Made by a program: the position numbers and the translations under genes. A stretch of DNA of 8,787 bases. It comes from RGIG4074 sp964459165. Lineage in GTDB: Bacteria; Bacillota; Clostridia; Christensenellales; Borkfalkiaceae. How positions within the stretch are numbered: position 1 is the stretch's first letter; the number at the start of each line of letters is the position of its first letter. The notes beneath the pieces were generated by a model that made no database searches, had not been told where the DNA came from, and saw nothing but the letters and a program-made list of their open reading frames with translations. The stretch covers positions 1-8,787 of the forward strand of contig CAYWKM010000059.1 in assembly GCA_964459165.1 (NCBI GenBank), written 5' to 3'. Shown here in pieces: positions 1-7,967 of this stretch.

Positions 1-16
1 ATTTGACAAAGAACCT

Positions 17-48
17 AAAAAAACCGATCGGCAATTTTGCCGATCGGT
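17..48 (-). terminator. Intrinsic (Rho-independent) terminator, minus strand
   Basis: On the minus strand an 11-base-pair perfect stem (ACCGATCGGCA at 23-33 against TGCCGATCGGT at 38-48, 4-base loop) is followed directly by a run of seven T (complement of the A run at 17-23). This is the classical layout for minus-strand termination. On the plus strand the hairpin is followed by TCTTATC, which is not a U tract, so plus-strand termination is much less likely. It lies about 200 bases past the stop of the minus-strand lipoprotein gene and probably ends that transcript, leaving an unusually long 3' untranslated region. It could instead end an independent small RNA. Confidence 0.85.
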
Positions 49-255
49 CTTATCAAGGAGGTCTGGAGTTTTAGAAAAAAATCTTTCTCCTATGAGGTTG
101 AGCGATTTGATAAAATTTGGGAACGAGAACAGAAAAATTTCTCGCTTATAATGAGCATTTTTAATTTTCAGTAAATTTTATTGATAAAATCAAGAAAACT
201 CGAAAATTCTTATACGATATAGGGAGAGGGGGGAATGAATTTTCGCCCCTCGAAA
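49..255. other. AT-rich non-coding spacer / probable 3' UTR of the lipoprotein gene
   Basis: No reading frame with a credible ribosome binding site is seen on either strand. On the minus strand the region between the lipoprotein stop and the terminator contains a post-stop hairpin (226-251), an AT-rich middle, and a pyrimidine motif CCTCCTT (minus strand, 55-61) shortly before the terminator. On the plus strand the complement AAGGAGG looks like a perfect Shine-Dalgarno sequence, but no open frame follows it. A TATAAT hexamer occurs on the plus strand at 147-152 without a matching -35 box. I infer that it is mostly 3' untranslated sequence. Confidence 0.5.
226..251 (-). other. Stem-loop just after the lipoprotein stop codon
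   Basis: Read on the minus strand, GAGGGG (251-246) pairs with CCCCTC (231-226). After one C-C mismatch, GAA pairs with TTC around a 6-base loop. The stem begins four bases past the stop codon. It has no T run after it, so it is not a standard terminator. It may protect the mRNA 3' end or be incidental. Only the pairing is seen; the role is inference. Confidence 0.35.
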
Positions 256-1239
256 TTATTTATTGGCAAATACGGCGTCTGTGAGAGTATAGTTGAGGGA
301 GCCGAGTCCGTACGGAAGGGCGTTCGTCATATAAAGGATTACGTTTCGGTAAGCGTTGTTCAGCGTGTTTGTCGTCGCCGCCAAATAGCAGGTCTGCGAG
401 CTTCCCGATTGCGTTCCGTTTATGGCGATCGTGACCTGATTATAAGCGATAGCTTCCGTCGGAAGCGTTCCGTCTACCGTAAAGGTCGGCGTAAGCGTGC
501 TCACCGCGGCGTTGGAAGCGGTGATCGTCTGTACGATTTTTCTCGAAGCGTTCAGGCATTGAACGGTTTCGCTTTCCCCGTCGTTTAAAGACATACCGCG
601 GATGGCGAATAAAAGCTCCTCGTTGTCGATATAGCTGTATTTATCGTTGAGGGTAAAAGAGCTTTCCTCCGATTCGCCCGATTCGTTGTCCGTATAAGTG
701 AGCGTCGCGCTGCTCAGATCTTTGGCGTATTTCGTTTCGAACGTGTAGTCGTAAGCGACGATTCCCTCTTCAAAAGCATTCGGGGAAGACGCGACGGGGG
801 TATGGGAAACGACCGTCTTTGAGCTTTCGATCGGTTCCAGCTCCCTATCGGACGTGCGGAAGGTGACCGAAGAGACGACGCTGTCCGCGTAGGTATGCGT
901 TTCGCCCGCGATCGTGTAGGTTACATTGATATTCATTTGGGTGGAATATACATATACGTTTTCCGTCGTTCCGTCCGACCACCGATAGGCGGAATCGACA
1001 AGGCGAGTGGTATACGCGCCGCCGTCATAGGCGACCTCGTAATGGGTATTCGTCTTTTCGCTCGAATCATAATCGATTTTATAGGTAAGCGTCTCCTCCG
1101 TGCCGCTGATGTTGGAGGAGAGCGCGGTGTTTTTATACCAATTGGAAGAAAATCCCGTTGTCGTTTCGCCGCAGGAGGCGAATAGGGCGATGCTCGCCGC
1201 CAACAGGGAAGACGCGATTGCGATAGGCGTTTTTTTCAT
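256..1239 (-). CDS. Predicted secreted lipoprotein of unknown family
   Basis: This 327-residue protein starts with a typical lipoprotein signal peptide: Lys2-Lys3, a hydrophobic stretch at about 5-21, and a lipobox ending Leu-Phe-Ala-Ser-Cys with the lipidated cysteine at position 23. It should be cleaved by signal peptidase II and anchored to the outer face of the cell membrane. The mature part is rich in Thr, Ser, Asn and Tyr with alternating beta-type patterns and no catalytic motif I recognise, which suggests a beta-sandwich fold. Two further cysteines are at 228 and 284. Two stretches begin similarly (TLTY followed by an acidic-serine segment, about residues 50-60 and 178-194), so an internal duplication is possible but unproven. 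The start is supported by GGAG eight bases upstream of the ATG and a promoter behind it. It is divergent from addB. I do not recognise the family; coding status and export are confident, function unknown. Confidence 0.88.
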   Translation of the reverse strand: MKKTPIAIASSLLAASIALFASCGETTTGFSSNWYKNTALSSNISGTEETLTYKIDYDSSEKTNTHYEVAYDGGAYTTRLVDSAYRWSDGTTENVYVYSTQMNINVTYTIAGETHTYADSVVSSVTFRTSDRELEPIESSKTVVSHTPVASSPNAFEEGIVAYDYTFETKYAKDLSSATLTYTDNESGESEESSFTLNDKYSYIDNEELLFAIRGMSLNDGESETVQCLNASRKIVQTITASNAAVSTLTPTFTVDGTLPTEAIAYNQVTIAINGTQSGSSQTCYLAATTNTLNNAYRNVILYMTNALPYGLGSLNYTLTDAVFANK

Positions 1240-1247
1240 TTATGACG

Positions 1248-1251
1248 CTCC
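1248..1251 (-). promoter_or_regulatory. Ribosome binding site of the lipoprotein gene
   Basis: GGAG on the minus strand lies eight bases upstream of the ATG at 1239-1237. It supports this start, which also places the signal peptide exactly at the N-terminus. Confidence 0.75.
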
Positions 1252-1280
1252 GTTTGTGATCAAATTTAAATACATGCTTT

Positions 1281-1308
1281 ATTATACCATAAAAAAATCG
1301 TTTGTAAA
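1281..1308 (-). promoter_or_regulatory. Sigma-A-type promoter of the lipoprotein gene
   Basis: On the minus strand, TTTACA (1308-1303, five of six matches to TTGACA) is followed after 16 bases by a perfect TATAAT (1286-1281). A TG sits one base upstream of the -10, making it an extended -10. Transcription would start near 1274, giving a leader of about 35 bases. This is one of the best promoter matches in the window. Assignment is by consensus only. Confidence 0.75.
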
Positions 1309-1358
1309 AGCAAAAAAAGGGTGGAATCGGTGAAAATTAAGAGAAATAGATTAAAACC

Positions 1359-1387
1359 TTGAAAAATTCTTCGGTTTATAGTAAAAT
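1359..1387 (+). promoter_or_regulatory. Promoter of the addB-addA operon
   Basis: TTGAAA (1359-1364) and TAAAAT (1382-1387) each match the sigma-A consensus at five of six positions and are separated by the ideal 17 bases. Transcription would begin near 1394, about 22 bases before the addB ATG. The promoter overlaps the in-frame TTG at 1359, which argues against that codon being the translation start. It is divergent from the lipoprotein promoter about 50 bases away. No operator or LexA-type box is evident. Confidence 0.7.
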
Positions 1388-1403
1388 AAAACGGAAGAAA
1401 GAA

Positions 1404-1410
1404 AGAGGAA
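1404..1410 (+). promoter_or_regulatory. Ribosome binding site that fixes the addB start
   Basis: AGAGGAA ends five bases before the ATG at 1416. No comparable site precedes the upstream in-frame TTG at 1359, so the ATG is preferred. Confidence 0.7.
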
Positions 1411-1415
1411 TCGTT

Positions 1416-4400
1416 ATGATACAATCGGTACGGGTAAAAAATATAGCCGAAGCGTTAAAGTGTTTACAAAGCTATGTGGCGAAACGCGAAGAAAAAGGAG
1501 AAAGCACGCTCGTCTTTTCCGAGGACAGGCTCACGCTCTTAGTCGAACGCGCGATCTGCGAGGAGCTCGGCGGCAGTATGCTGACCGACGTCGCCACGTT
1601 TTCCCGATATTTAAAGAGAACGGGCGACAAAATTTTGTCCAAGCAGGGCTCCGTTATGAAGATAGCGGAAATCATGCTCGCGGAAAAGGAAAATTTAAAG
1701 TGTTTCAATAAGGAGTATTCCGCGAGGACGGCGGCGAAGAGCGTCTACGAGACGATCGCCCAGTTCGCCGCCTGTAACATTACGCCGGAGCTGCTCGAGC
1801 ACGCATCTTTCGGCGATCGGGCGTTGGATATCAAGATCTCCGATCTCGCCGTCGTCGACAGGGCGTATCGCTCCTTCCTTTCGGAGGAAGGATATTTGGA
1901 CGAAAACAGTATGCTCGCGCTGCTCCCTTCCGCAATCCGCGCGGACAAACGATGGAGGAATAGGGGGGTAGTCTTTTTCGCCTTCGGCTCTTTCACCGCT
2001 CAGGCGGCGGAGGGACTCCGCGCCGCCCTCGAATGCGCGAAGGACGCGTTGGGTATTTTCATGGGAGGGGAAGAGGAATTTTATACGCTGGAAGGGGAAT
2101 CGGCGTTCCTTTCGGCGGCTTCCGCCTTCGGAGGAGCGAAGAGCTACGTCTTCCCTTCGATTTATAACGATACGCGCAAGAAGCTTTCGCGCAGTCTGTT
2201 CGATCCCGCCGTCTTTTGCGAAGAGCCGCTCTTTACCGAGGATATCTTTATCGCGGAATGCTCGGACGTTTCGGAAGAGGTTTCCTTCGCCGCTTCCGTA
2301 ATCAAAAAACATATCCTTTCCGGCGCGAGATATAGGGATATCAGCGTCTTCGTACCCGACGTTCCGAAATATTATCGGGAAATCGCAAAGACGTTCGCAG
2401 AATACAAGATTCCCTGCTTTGCCGACGTGAAAAAATCGCTCGTCCGCCATCCGCTGAGCGAGTTTATTCTCTCCGTTTTTCGCGCCGTGAGAGATCGATT
2501 TTCTCCCGATTCGGTCAACGACGTGTTGACGAACGTCTTTTTCGGCGGTTGCGGCGAATACGCCAACTATCTTTTTAAATTCGCTTCCTACCGAGGCGGC
2601 GCGTTGAAGCCCTTGAAGGACGAGGATACTCTCGCGCTTTACGGTTACGATAAAGAGGCTCTTTCCGCCTCTCGCTCGAAATTTTTAGGAATCGTCGGCA
2701 GAATCAAACCTTTCGATACGGGCGAGGGCTTTTGTCTCGCCGTGCGCGAAATTTTAAAGGATCTCGGCGCGGACGCGCTTTTGGAGGAGCTTGAAGGGGA
2801 ATACGACGACGTCGCGATCAAGAGCTATCTCTCGCAGATCGACGGAGCGATGGATCGCATTTTGAGCGAAATCACCGCGGTTTCCGGAAAGAGGAGGTTC
2901 TCCGTCGGAGAATTTTACGATATTTTGTCCGATGGATTCACGGCGGCGGAAATCTCCCTCATCCCCATTAAATCGGACGCGGTGTTCGTCGGCGATATCT
3001 CCTCGTCCAAGGTCAACGACGGGAAGGTCGTCGTCGCGCTCGGACTCACGGACGCCGTTCCCTGCTATTCGCACGACGCGGCTCTCATTTCCGACAGGGA
3101 TATTATCCGATTGAAAAATAAGAATATCGACGTTTCGCCGCTTATTTCTCAAGTGAATCTGCGCGCGCGGGAGAGCGCCGCGCTCAATCTCCTATCCTTT
3201 ACGGAAAAGCTATATCTCTCCTATCCCGTCTCCTTCGACGGAAAGGAAACTTCTCGCAGCGAAATCCTCTCTTACGCGTGTCGCGCCTTCGTCGCTCCAA
3301 AGGGGAACCTCAAAGCGCAAAGACCCGATTTGTTCCCCTATTGCGCTTCGGAATTTATTCCCGCTCAAAAGAGAATGTATTTCGAGCGCGACCTTTTAAA
3401 GGGAAATCGGAAGAAGGACGGAAGGCAGTTTTCCGCCCTCGCGTGTCTGCTCGAAAAAGAGGGCGTATGCGTCGAAAAAAAAGAACGCGCCGACCGCATT
3501 CCCCTCGGAGGAAGGCTCTTTACGGGAACGGACGGAAGAAGCGCGCTCTCGCCCACCCTCCTCGAAAGCTTTCAGACCTGTCCTTACCGCAATTTTGCCG
3601 AGAAGGGGTTGGGATTGAAGGAAAAGGAAGAGGGAATCATGAAGGCGACCGACAGCGGCACGTTCATGCATGAAATTCTGCGCGGCGTGGGCGAGCGCGT
3701 GAGGGACAAAAAAATATCCGATCTCGCCTCCTGTCTTTCGGCGGCGGAGGAGGTCGGCAGAGAGATTCTCGGCCGACCGGAATACCGCGCTATGACGGAC
3801 AATCCGACCGATCGCTATTACGCCGAGCGCATGATTTCCGACGGAAAGAAAATTTCGGGGGAAATGTACGAGAGACTGTCTTCGGGCGGTTTCGATATCG
3901 ACGAGATCGAAAAGAACTGTTACATCGACTGTCTGCGCGTCCGCGGCAAAATCGACCGCGTGGACAGAAAAGGAGATTTTATCCGCGTCGTCGATTATAA
4001 GACGGGTGCGATCGAGGCGGGCGTAGACGAATATTATATGGGCACGAAGCTCCAGCTCGAATTGTACGCGAACGCCGTCGTCGAACAGGCGAAAGAGAAA
4101 AAGATCGCGGGATTGTTCTATTTTCCCGCGAGGGTGGACTTTTCCCGCGCCGAAGACGACGAGGATCCTTTCGGCTTGAAGGGATTCGTCTCCGACGAGG
4201 GAGAAATTGTTTCCGCGATGGAAGGAATTTTGCATAAGAGGACGAAGAGGGTTCCTTCCGGCGGGTTCCGCTCCTTTCTTCGCTATGCCGAAAAAATGGC
4301 GCAGTACGGAAAGGAAATGATCGAGCGGGGGTATATCCGCCCCGCTCCCTGCGGAGGAGCGTGCAGATATTGCCAATTCAAAGGGCTGTGCGGCTTTGAC

Positions 4401-4493
4401 GGAGAGGACAGAACCTCTTCGTTCGGCGCGTTGAAGACGGAGGATATCATAGAAATCGTCCGCGTTTTGGAGGAGGAAAACGAATATGTCTGA
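1416..4493 (+). CDS. addB: ATP-dependent helicase/nuclease subunit B (AddB)
   Basis: AddB is the second subunit of the cytoplasmic AddAB complex, which resects double-strand breaks and loads RecA after Chi recognition; in the family its nuclease cuts the 5'-ended strand and its inactivated helicase fold reads Chi. The protein has 1025 residues (B. subtilis AddB about 1166). The C-terminal RecB-like nuclease is complete: His752 in GTFMHE, Asp847 in GKIDRVD, Asp860 and Lys862 in VVDYK, and Gln880/Tyr884 in QLELY. Four cysteines (722, then 983, 986 and 992 as C-x2-C-x5-C) match the 4Fe-4S ligands of AddB. The middle (about 525-600, from AVFVGD to LGLTDAVP) also aligns with AddB by eye. The N-terminus lacks the GxxGxGKT Walker A motif, replaced by an ordinary helix before the TLVFSEDR strand. 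The ATG at 1416 is chosen because of its ribosome binding site and the promoter overlapping the earlier TTG. Its end overlaps addA by 8 bases. Confidence 0.93.
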   Translation: MIQSVRVKNIAEALKCLQSYVAKREEKGESTLVFSEDRLTLLVERAICEELGGSMLTDVATFSRYLKRTGDKILSKQGSVMKIAEIMLAEKENLKCFNKEYSARTAAKSVYETIAQFAACNITPELLEHASFGDRALDIKISDLAVVDRAYRSFLSEEGYLDENSMLALLPSAIRADKRWRNRGVVFFAFGSFTAQAAEGLRAALECAKDALGIFMGGEEEFYTLEGESAFLSAASAFGGAKSYVFPSIYNDTRKKLSRSLFDPAVFCEEPLFTEDIFIAECSDVSEEVSFAASVIKKHILSGARYRDISVFVPDVPKYYREIAKTFAEYKIPCFADVKKSLVRHPLSEFILSVFRAVRDRFSPDSVNDVLTNVFFGGCGEYANYLFKFASYRGGALKPLKDEDTLALYGYDKEALSASRSKFLGIVGRIKPFDTGEGFCLAVREILKDLGADALLEELEGEYDDVAIKSYLSQIDGAMDRILSEITAVSGKRRFSVGEFYDILSDGFTAAEISLIPIKSDAVFVGDISSSKVNDGKVVVALGLTDAVPCYSHDAALISDRDIIRLKNKNIDVSPLISQVNLRARESAALNLLSFTEKLYLSYPVSFDGKETSRSEILSYACRAFVAPKGNLKAQRPDLFPYCASEFIPAQKRMYFERDLLKGNRKKDGRQFSALACLLEKEGVCVEKKERADRIPLGGRLFTGTDGRSALSPTLLESFQTCPYRNFAEKGLGLKEKEEGIMKATDSGTFMHEILRGVGERVRDKKISDLASCLSAAEEVGREILGRPEYRAMTDNPTDRYYAERMISDGKKISGEMYERLSSGGFDIDEIEKNCYIDCLRVRGKIDRVDRKGDFIRVVDYKTGAIEAGVDEYYMGTKLQLELYANAVVEQAKEKKIAGLFYFPARVDFSRAEDDEDPFGLKGFVSDEGEIVSAMEGILHKRTKRVPSGGFRSFLRYAEKMAQYGKEMIERGYIRPAPCGGACRYCQFKGLCGFDGEDRTSSFGALKTEDIIEIVRVLEEENEYV
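4469..4476 (+). promoter_or_regulatory. Ribosome binding site of addA inside the addB coding sequence
   Basis: GGAGGAGG lies nine bases before the addA ATG and doubles as Glu-Glu codons near the addB C-terminus. With the 8-base gene overlap it suggests translational coupling and balanced subunit production. Confidence 0.75.
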
Positions 4494-7400
4494 AATCAAG
4501 CTTACGCCGGAACAGTCGGCGGCGGTAAACGCGAAGGGAAAGGTGATCGTTTCCGCTTCGGCGGGCAGCGGAAAGACGTTCGTCATGATCAGGAAACTGA
4601 CGGAAGCGATCCTGTCCGGCGCGGAAATGCAAGATTTTCTCGCCGTCACCTTTACGAATAAGGCGGCTGCCGGCATGACGGAAAAGCTGCGCGAAGCGCT
4701 CATTCAAACGATCAACGAAACGGACGACGAGACGCGGAAGGCGCAGCTCAAAAAGAAGCTTTCCGAAATCGCCATGGCGGATATCTCCACCATACATTCC
4801 TTTTGCTCCCGCCTTCTCAAAAGATATTTTTACGAGCTCGGCGTAAGCGACGCGTTTGAAATCGCCGCGCCGGACAGCGCGGTCGGCAAGGCGATTTTCG
4901 ACGAGGCGATGAACAATATGCTGTCCGCCGCATACGAGGATCCGGACGAGGATTTTCTGCTGCTCTTAAAAGTATTTCGCAGTCGCCGCGGGAGCGATAA
5001 GCTGATCGAGGCGATTTCCGAGGTATATGAAAAGATGAGGATTTACGCCGATTACCGCGAGCTTTTGGGGAACGGCGGCCGCTTTACCGAAGAGACGTTC
5101 GATTGTTTCTGCAAGGGCGTTTCCGACGAATGGAAAGAACAGGCGAGAGAAATAGAGGAGGAGCTTACCCGGCTGTACGAAAGGTACGGCTTCGCTACGC
5201 CCGATTGCGAGGAGGCGTATCGATTCGTCAAAGAGAATTTGGACCGCGTTCTCTCCGCCGAGGATTGTTTCTCCTGTCCCGTCTGCGTCGAGGGGAAAAA
5301 GCCGGCGAAGGGCAGGGCGACCAAGGGGCTTTCTGCGGAACAGCTTTTTGCGCGCGAGGAATATCATCGGCTGAAAAACGCCGCCGACGATCTCGTCAAA
5401 AAGGAAATTGCCGGCGCGTCGCTCGGAACGCGGGAGGAGGAGCTCGCGCATTTTTTAGAATCGGGGAAGCTCCTACGGGCGTTGTATCGGTATACGTTGA
5501 AATTCGACGAGGAATACTCCGCGCTTAAAAGGGAGAAGTCCAAGCTCGATTATAACGATCTCGAACATTACGCGTTGGAGCTGTTAAAAATCGACTCCGT
5601 GCGGGAGGCGGTTCGCTCGCAATATCGATATGTGTTCGTGGACGAATATCAGGACGTAAATCCTGCGCAGGAGAGCATTCTCTCCGCCGTTTCGGGGGAA
5701 GAGGTCTTCCTCGTCGGGGATAAAAAGCAGGCGATCTATTCCTTCCGCGGGGGGAAATCGCAGTATTTTTCCGATAAAGAAAGGCAGTTCGGCAAGGGGA
5801 ATCTCGTCCTGTCCGCGAACTTCCGAAGCGCGAGAAACATTCTCTCCTTCGTAAACGAGGTGTTTTCTTCCGTCATGACGGATAAGACCTGCGGGATCGA
5901 TTACCGAGCCTTTCCGATGGCGGGCGGCGAACGCTACGGCGAATACGACGGCGTCGTTCGCATTTACGCGCCCGAAAAGGAGAAGGAAAAAAAGGAAAGG
6001 ACGAAGCCGACCGATATCTATAAAATAGACGAGTGCGACGATATTTTGCCCGATTACCGCTCCTTTCAATCGGAGACGGTATATTCGATCATCCGTTCGT
6101 CCGTCACCGATCCCGCCGCCGATTCGCTCGCGGGCGCGGGGAACGAAGCGGGAGAATATTACGATATCGACGAGGGAAAGAAAAAGAGAGTTCGCTTTCG
6201 GGACGTCGCCGTTCTCGTGCGCTCTATGAGCGGCAAGGAGACGAGGAATATCGTCAACTATCTCGTCCAAAACGGCGTTCCCGTAACTTCGCTTTCGGAG
6301 ATCAACGTGTGCGACTATCCCGAAGTCAAGCGGATCATCGGCGTTTTGGAATATCTCGAAAATCCCGAATCGGACGTTCCGCTCTGCTGCGCGCTGCTGT
6401 CCCCCTTGGGCGGATTTACGGAAAACGAACTCGCCGAAATGAGAATTTTTGCGAGCGACAGGGCGAAGGACGCGGGCGCGCTCCCTTTCCGCAAGGCGTG
6501 CCAATTATTCTTCGAAGAGGGGGAAGGGCGGACGAAAGAGAAGCTTGCCCGTTTCTATGCGGAGGCCGAGCGTTTGCGGCGAAAGGCGTATATTTTAAAC
6601 GCTTCGGAAATTTTGAATATTCTTCTCGCCGATTACGGCATGGAGACGGAGCTGTTATCGAAGGAGAACGGCGTGAACTGCATGGCGAGGGTCAATCGCT
6701 TTCTCTCCGAGTGCGGCGAGGATTCCGTGCATGATTTTTTAAAGAAGCTGCGAAATCTCGGTTACGTGATAAAATTCACGGAAAACAGCGGCGAGGATTC
6801 CGTAAAGATTCTCACGATCCACGCCTCGAAAGGATTGGAATATCCCGTCGTCATTCTTCCCGATCTCAATCGTCCCTTTCATTCCGACGGGAGGGAAGAG
6901 CTTTTGTACGACGAGGATTACGGCTTCGCGCCGAAGTATTACGACCTTGAAAAGATGGTCAAGCAAAAGACGGTTTTTCGCCTCTTCGCCTCTCTCAGGG
7001 CGAAGAGGAGGACGGTGAGCGACGAGCTGAATCTTTTTTACGTGGCGACGACGCGCGCAAAATACGCCCTTCATCTCGTGTTGGACGCTCCGCCCCAAAG
7101 GGGAAGGTTCGGCAGATACGCGGATTTTTTATCGGAAGAAATTTTTTTGAAGTACCGAGGAAGCGTCCCGCCCGTTCCCGAAAAGGTCGAGCTGAGGGAT
7201 TCGCTCCCCTTATCGGGGTGCGCCTCGGAGCTTGACGCGTTGCGGAAGGTTTACCGAAAGGAATATCCTTACGCCGTCGATGAAAATATCGCCGTGAAGA
7301 GCTCCGCCTCCACTCTTTTAAAAAAGGAGGGCGAGGAGGAAGAATTTTACGCCGTCGCCCATCCCTTCCGCGCCATCGAGGAACCGGACAGAGCGGATAT

Positions 7401-7890
7401 GAACGTGAACGCCGACGTGGGAACGGCTTACCACGCCTTTTTGGAATATGCCGATTTCGCCTCCTCTGAAAGCCAGTACGAAAAAATGCGGAATCTTTTG
7501 CCCGCCGAACAATTCGAATTGCTCAGCAAGAGCAAATGCGCCTCTATTTTATCCCTTCCTCTTCTGAAAAAGCTCTCGGGCTACACGCTGTTCAAGGAAC
7601 GTAAATTCATCGCCTCTTTTCCCGCCGACGCTTTCGATGAGAAGGTGAAGAGTAAGGACGACGTCGTTTATCAAGGGGCGATCGATCTGTTGGCGATCGG
7701 GGAGGACGGAACGTACGTCGTCGATTATAAGTATTCGCGCCGAAGGGCGGAGGAGCTGAGAGAACACTATCTCCCTCAAATCCGATTGTATAAAGCCGTG
7801 GTCGCCAAGCTTTTAAAGGTGGAGGAAGGGACGATCAAGACGTTCATTTTAAATATCCTGCGCGGCGAAGAAATTCCGATCGACGTTTAA
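4486..7890 (+). CDS. addA: ATP-dependent helicase/nuclease subunit A (AddA)
   Basis: AddA is the motor subunit of AddAB: a superfamily 1A 3'-to-5' helicase with a C-terminal nuclease that, in the family, cuts the 3'-ended strand. The protein has 1134 residues (B. subtilis about 1232). Helicase motifs appear in order: Q motif with Gln10, Walker A ASAGSGKT (24-31), motif Ia VTFTNKAAAGM, motif II DEYQD (386-390), motif III GDKKQ (411-415), motif IV NFRS (445-448), motif V HASKGLE (779-785), and motif VI YVATTRAK with Arg857. The nuclease follows: His983 in GTAYH, Asp1067 in GAIDLL, Asp1080 and Lys1082 in VVDYK, and Gln1098/Tyr1102. All catalytic residues are present, so it should be active both as motor and nuclease. 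The start is fixed by GGAGGAGG and by the Q motif at residue 10. No terminator is seen after the stop, so read-through into the next gene is likely. Confidence 0.96.
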   Translation: MSEIKLTPEQSAAVNAKGKVIVSASAGSGKTFVMIRKLTEAILSGAEMQDFLAVTFTNKAAAGMTEKLREALIQTINETDDETRKAQLKKKLSEIAMADISTIHSFCSRLLKRYFYELGVSDAFEIAAPDSAVGKAIFDEAMNNMLSAAYEDPDEDFLLLLKVFRSRRGSDKLIEAISEVYEKMRIYADYRELLGNGGRFTEETFDCFCKGVSDEWKEQAREIEEELTRLYERYGFATPDCEEAYRFVKENLDRVLSAEDCFSCPVCVEGKKPAKGRATKGLSAEQLFAREEYHRLKNAADDLVKKEIAGASLGTREEELAHFLESGKLLRALYRYTLKFDEEYSALKREKSKLDYNDLEHYALELLKIDSVREAVRSQYRYVFVDEYQDVNPAQESILSAVSGEEVFLVGDKKQAIYSFRGGKSQYFSDKERQFGKGNLVLSANFRSARNILSFVNEVFSSVMTDKTCGIDYRAFPMAGGERYGEYDGVVRIYAPEKEKEKKERTKPTDIYKIDECDDILPDYRSFQSETVYSIIRSSVTDPAADSLAGAGNEAGEYYDIDEGKKKRVRFRDVAVLVRSMSGKETRNIVNYLVQNGVPVTSLSEINVCDYPEVKRIIGVLEYLENPESDVPLCCALLSPLGGFTENELAEMRIFASDRAKDAGALPFRKACQLFFEEGEGRTKEKLARFYAEAERLRRKAYILNASEILNILLADYGMETELLSKENGVNCMARVNRFLSECGEDSVHDFLKKLRNLGYVIKFTENSGEDSVKILTIHASKGLEYPVVILPDLNRPFHSDGREELLYDEDYGFAPKYYDLEKMVKQKTVFRLFASLRAKRRTVSDELNLFYVATTRAKYALHLVLDAPPQRGRFGRYADFLSEEIFLKYRGSVPPVPEKVELRDSLPLSGCASELDALRKVYRKEYPYAVDENIAVKSSASTLLKKEGEEEEFYAVAHPFRAIEEPDRADMNVNADVGTAYHAFLEYADFASSESQYEKMRNLLPAEQFELLSKSKCASILSLPLLKKLSGYTLFKERKFIASFPADAFDEKVKSKDDVVYQGAIDLLAIGEDGTYVVDYKYSRRRAEELREHYLPQIRLYKAVVAKLLKVEEGTIKTFILNILRGEEIPIDV

Positions 7891-7935
7891 CCCTTCGATT
7901 CGGTAAAAAATGTCAAAAATCACCCCGTTCGGACA

Positions 7936-7944
7936 TGATAAAAT
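7936..7944 (+). promoter_or_regulatory. Extended -10 promoter within the hairpin loop
   Basis: TGATAAAAT has the TG-N-TAAAAT form of an extended -10 element (five of six matches to TATAAT). There is no good -35 at 17 bases, which extended -10 promoters can tolerate. Transcription would start near 7951-7953, giving a very short leader that still contains GAGGTGA but lacks the left arm of the inverted repeat. Confidence 0.5.
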
Positions 7945-7954
7945 AGGTTTTGAC

Positions 7955-7961
7955 GAGGTGA
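7955..7961 (+). promoter_or_regulatory. Ribosome binding site of the membrane-protein gene
   Basis: GAGGTGA ends six bases before the ATG at 7968 but only three bases before the in-frame TTG at 7965, so the ATG is the better start. Confidence 0.75.
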
Positions 7962-7967
7962 TTTTTG

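Noticed and set aside
55..62. AAGGAGGT as a plus-strand ribosome binding site, or its complement as a 16S rRNA 3' end
   Set aside because: No open frame follows on the plus strand, and the sequence next to CCTCCTT on the minus strand does not match the 16S rRNA end.
120..155. Plus-strand promoter around TATAAT at 147-152
   Set aside because: No -35 box at proper spacing, no TG extension, and no plus-strand gene downstream.
235..588. Plus-strand frame of 117 codons starting after a G-rich run
   Set aside because: It is antisense to the lipoprotein gene, very rich in Arg and Ser, and has no domain; the G-rich run is part of the hairpin after the lipoprotein stop.
1359..1415. Upstream in-frame TTG as the addB start, adding 19 residues
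   Set aside because: The TTG is the first half of a good -35 box with a matching -10 at 1382-1387, and it has no ribosome binding site; the ATG at 1416 does.
1240..1415. SOS (LexA) box controlling addBA
   Set aside because: No paired GAAC/GTTC element with proper spacing was found in the intergenic region.
1872..1892. Seven-base stem TCCTTCC/GGAAGGA inside addB
   Set aside because: Short, not followed by a U run, and explained by codons for Ser-Phe-Leu and Glu-Glu-Gly.
7965..7967. TTG one codon before the membrane-protein ATG as start
   Set aside because: Only three bases from the Shine-Dalgarno sequence and a weaker start codon; the ATG at 7968 has better spacing.
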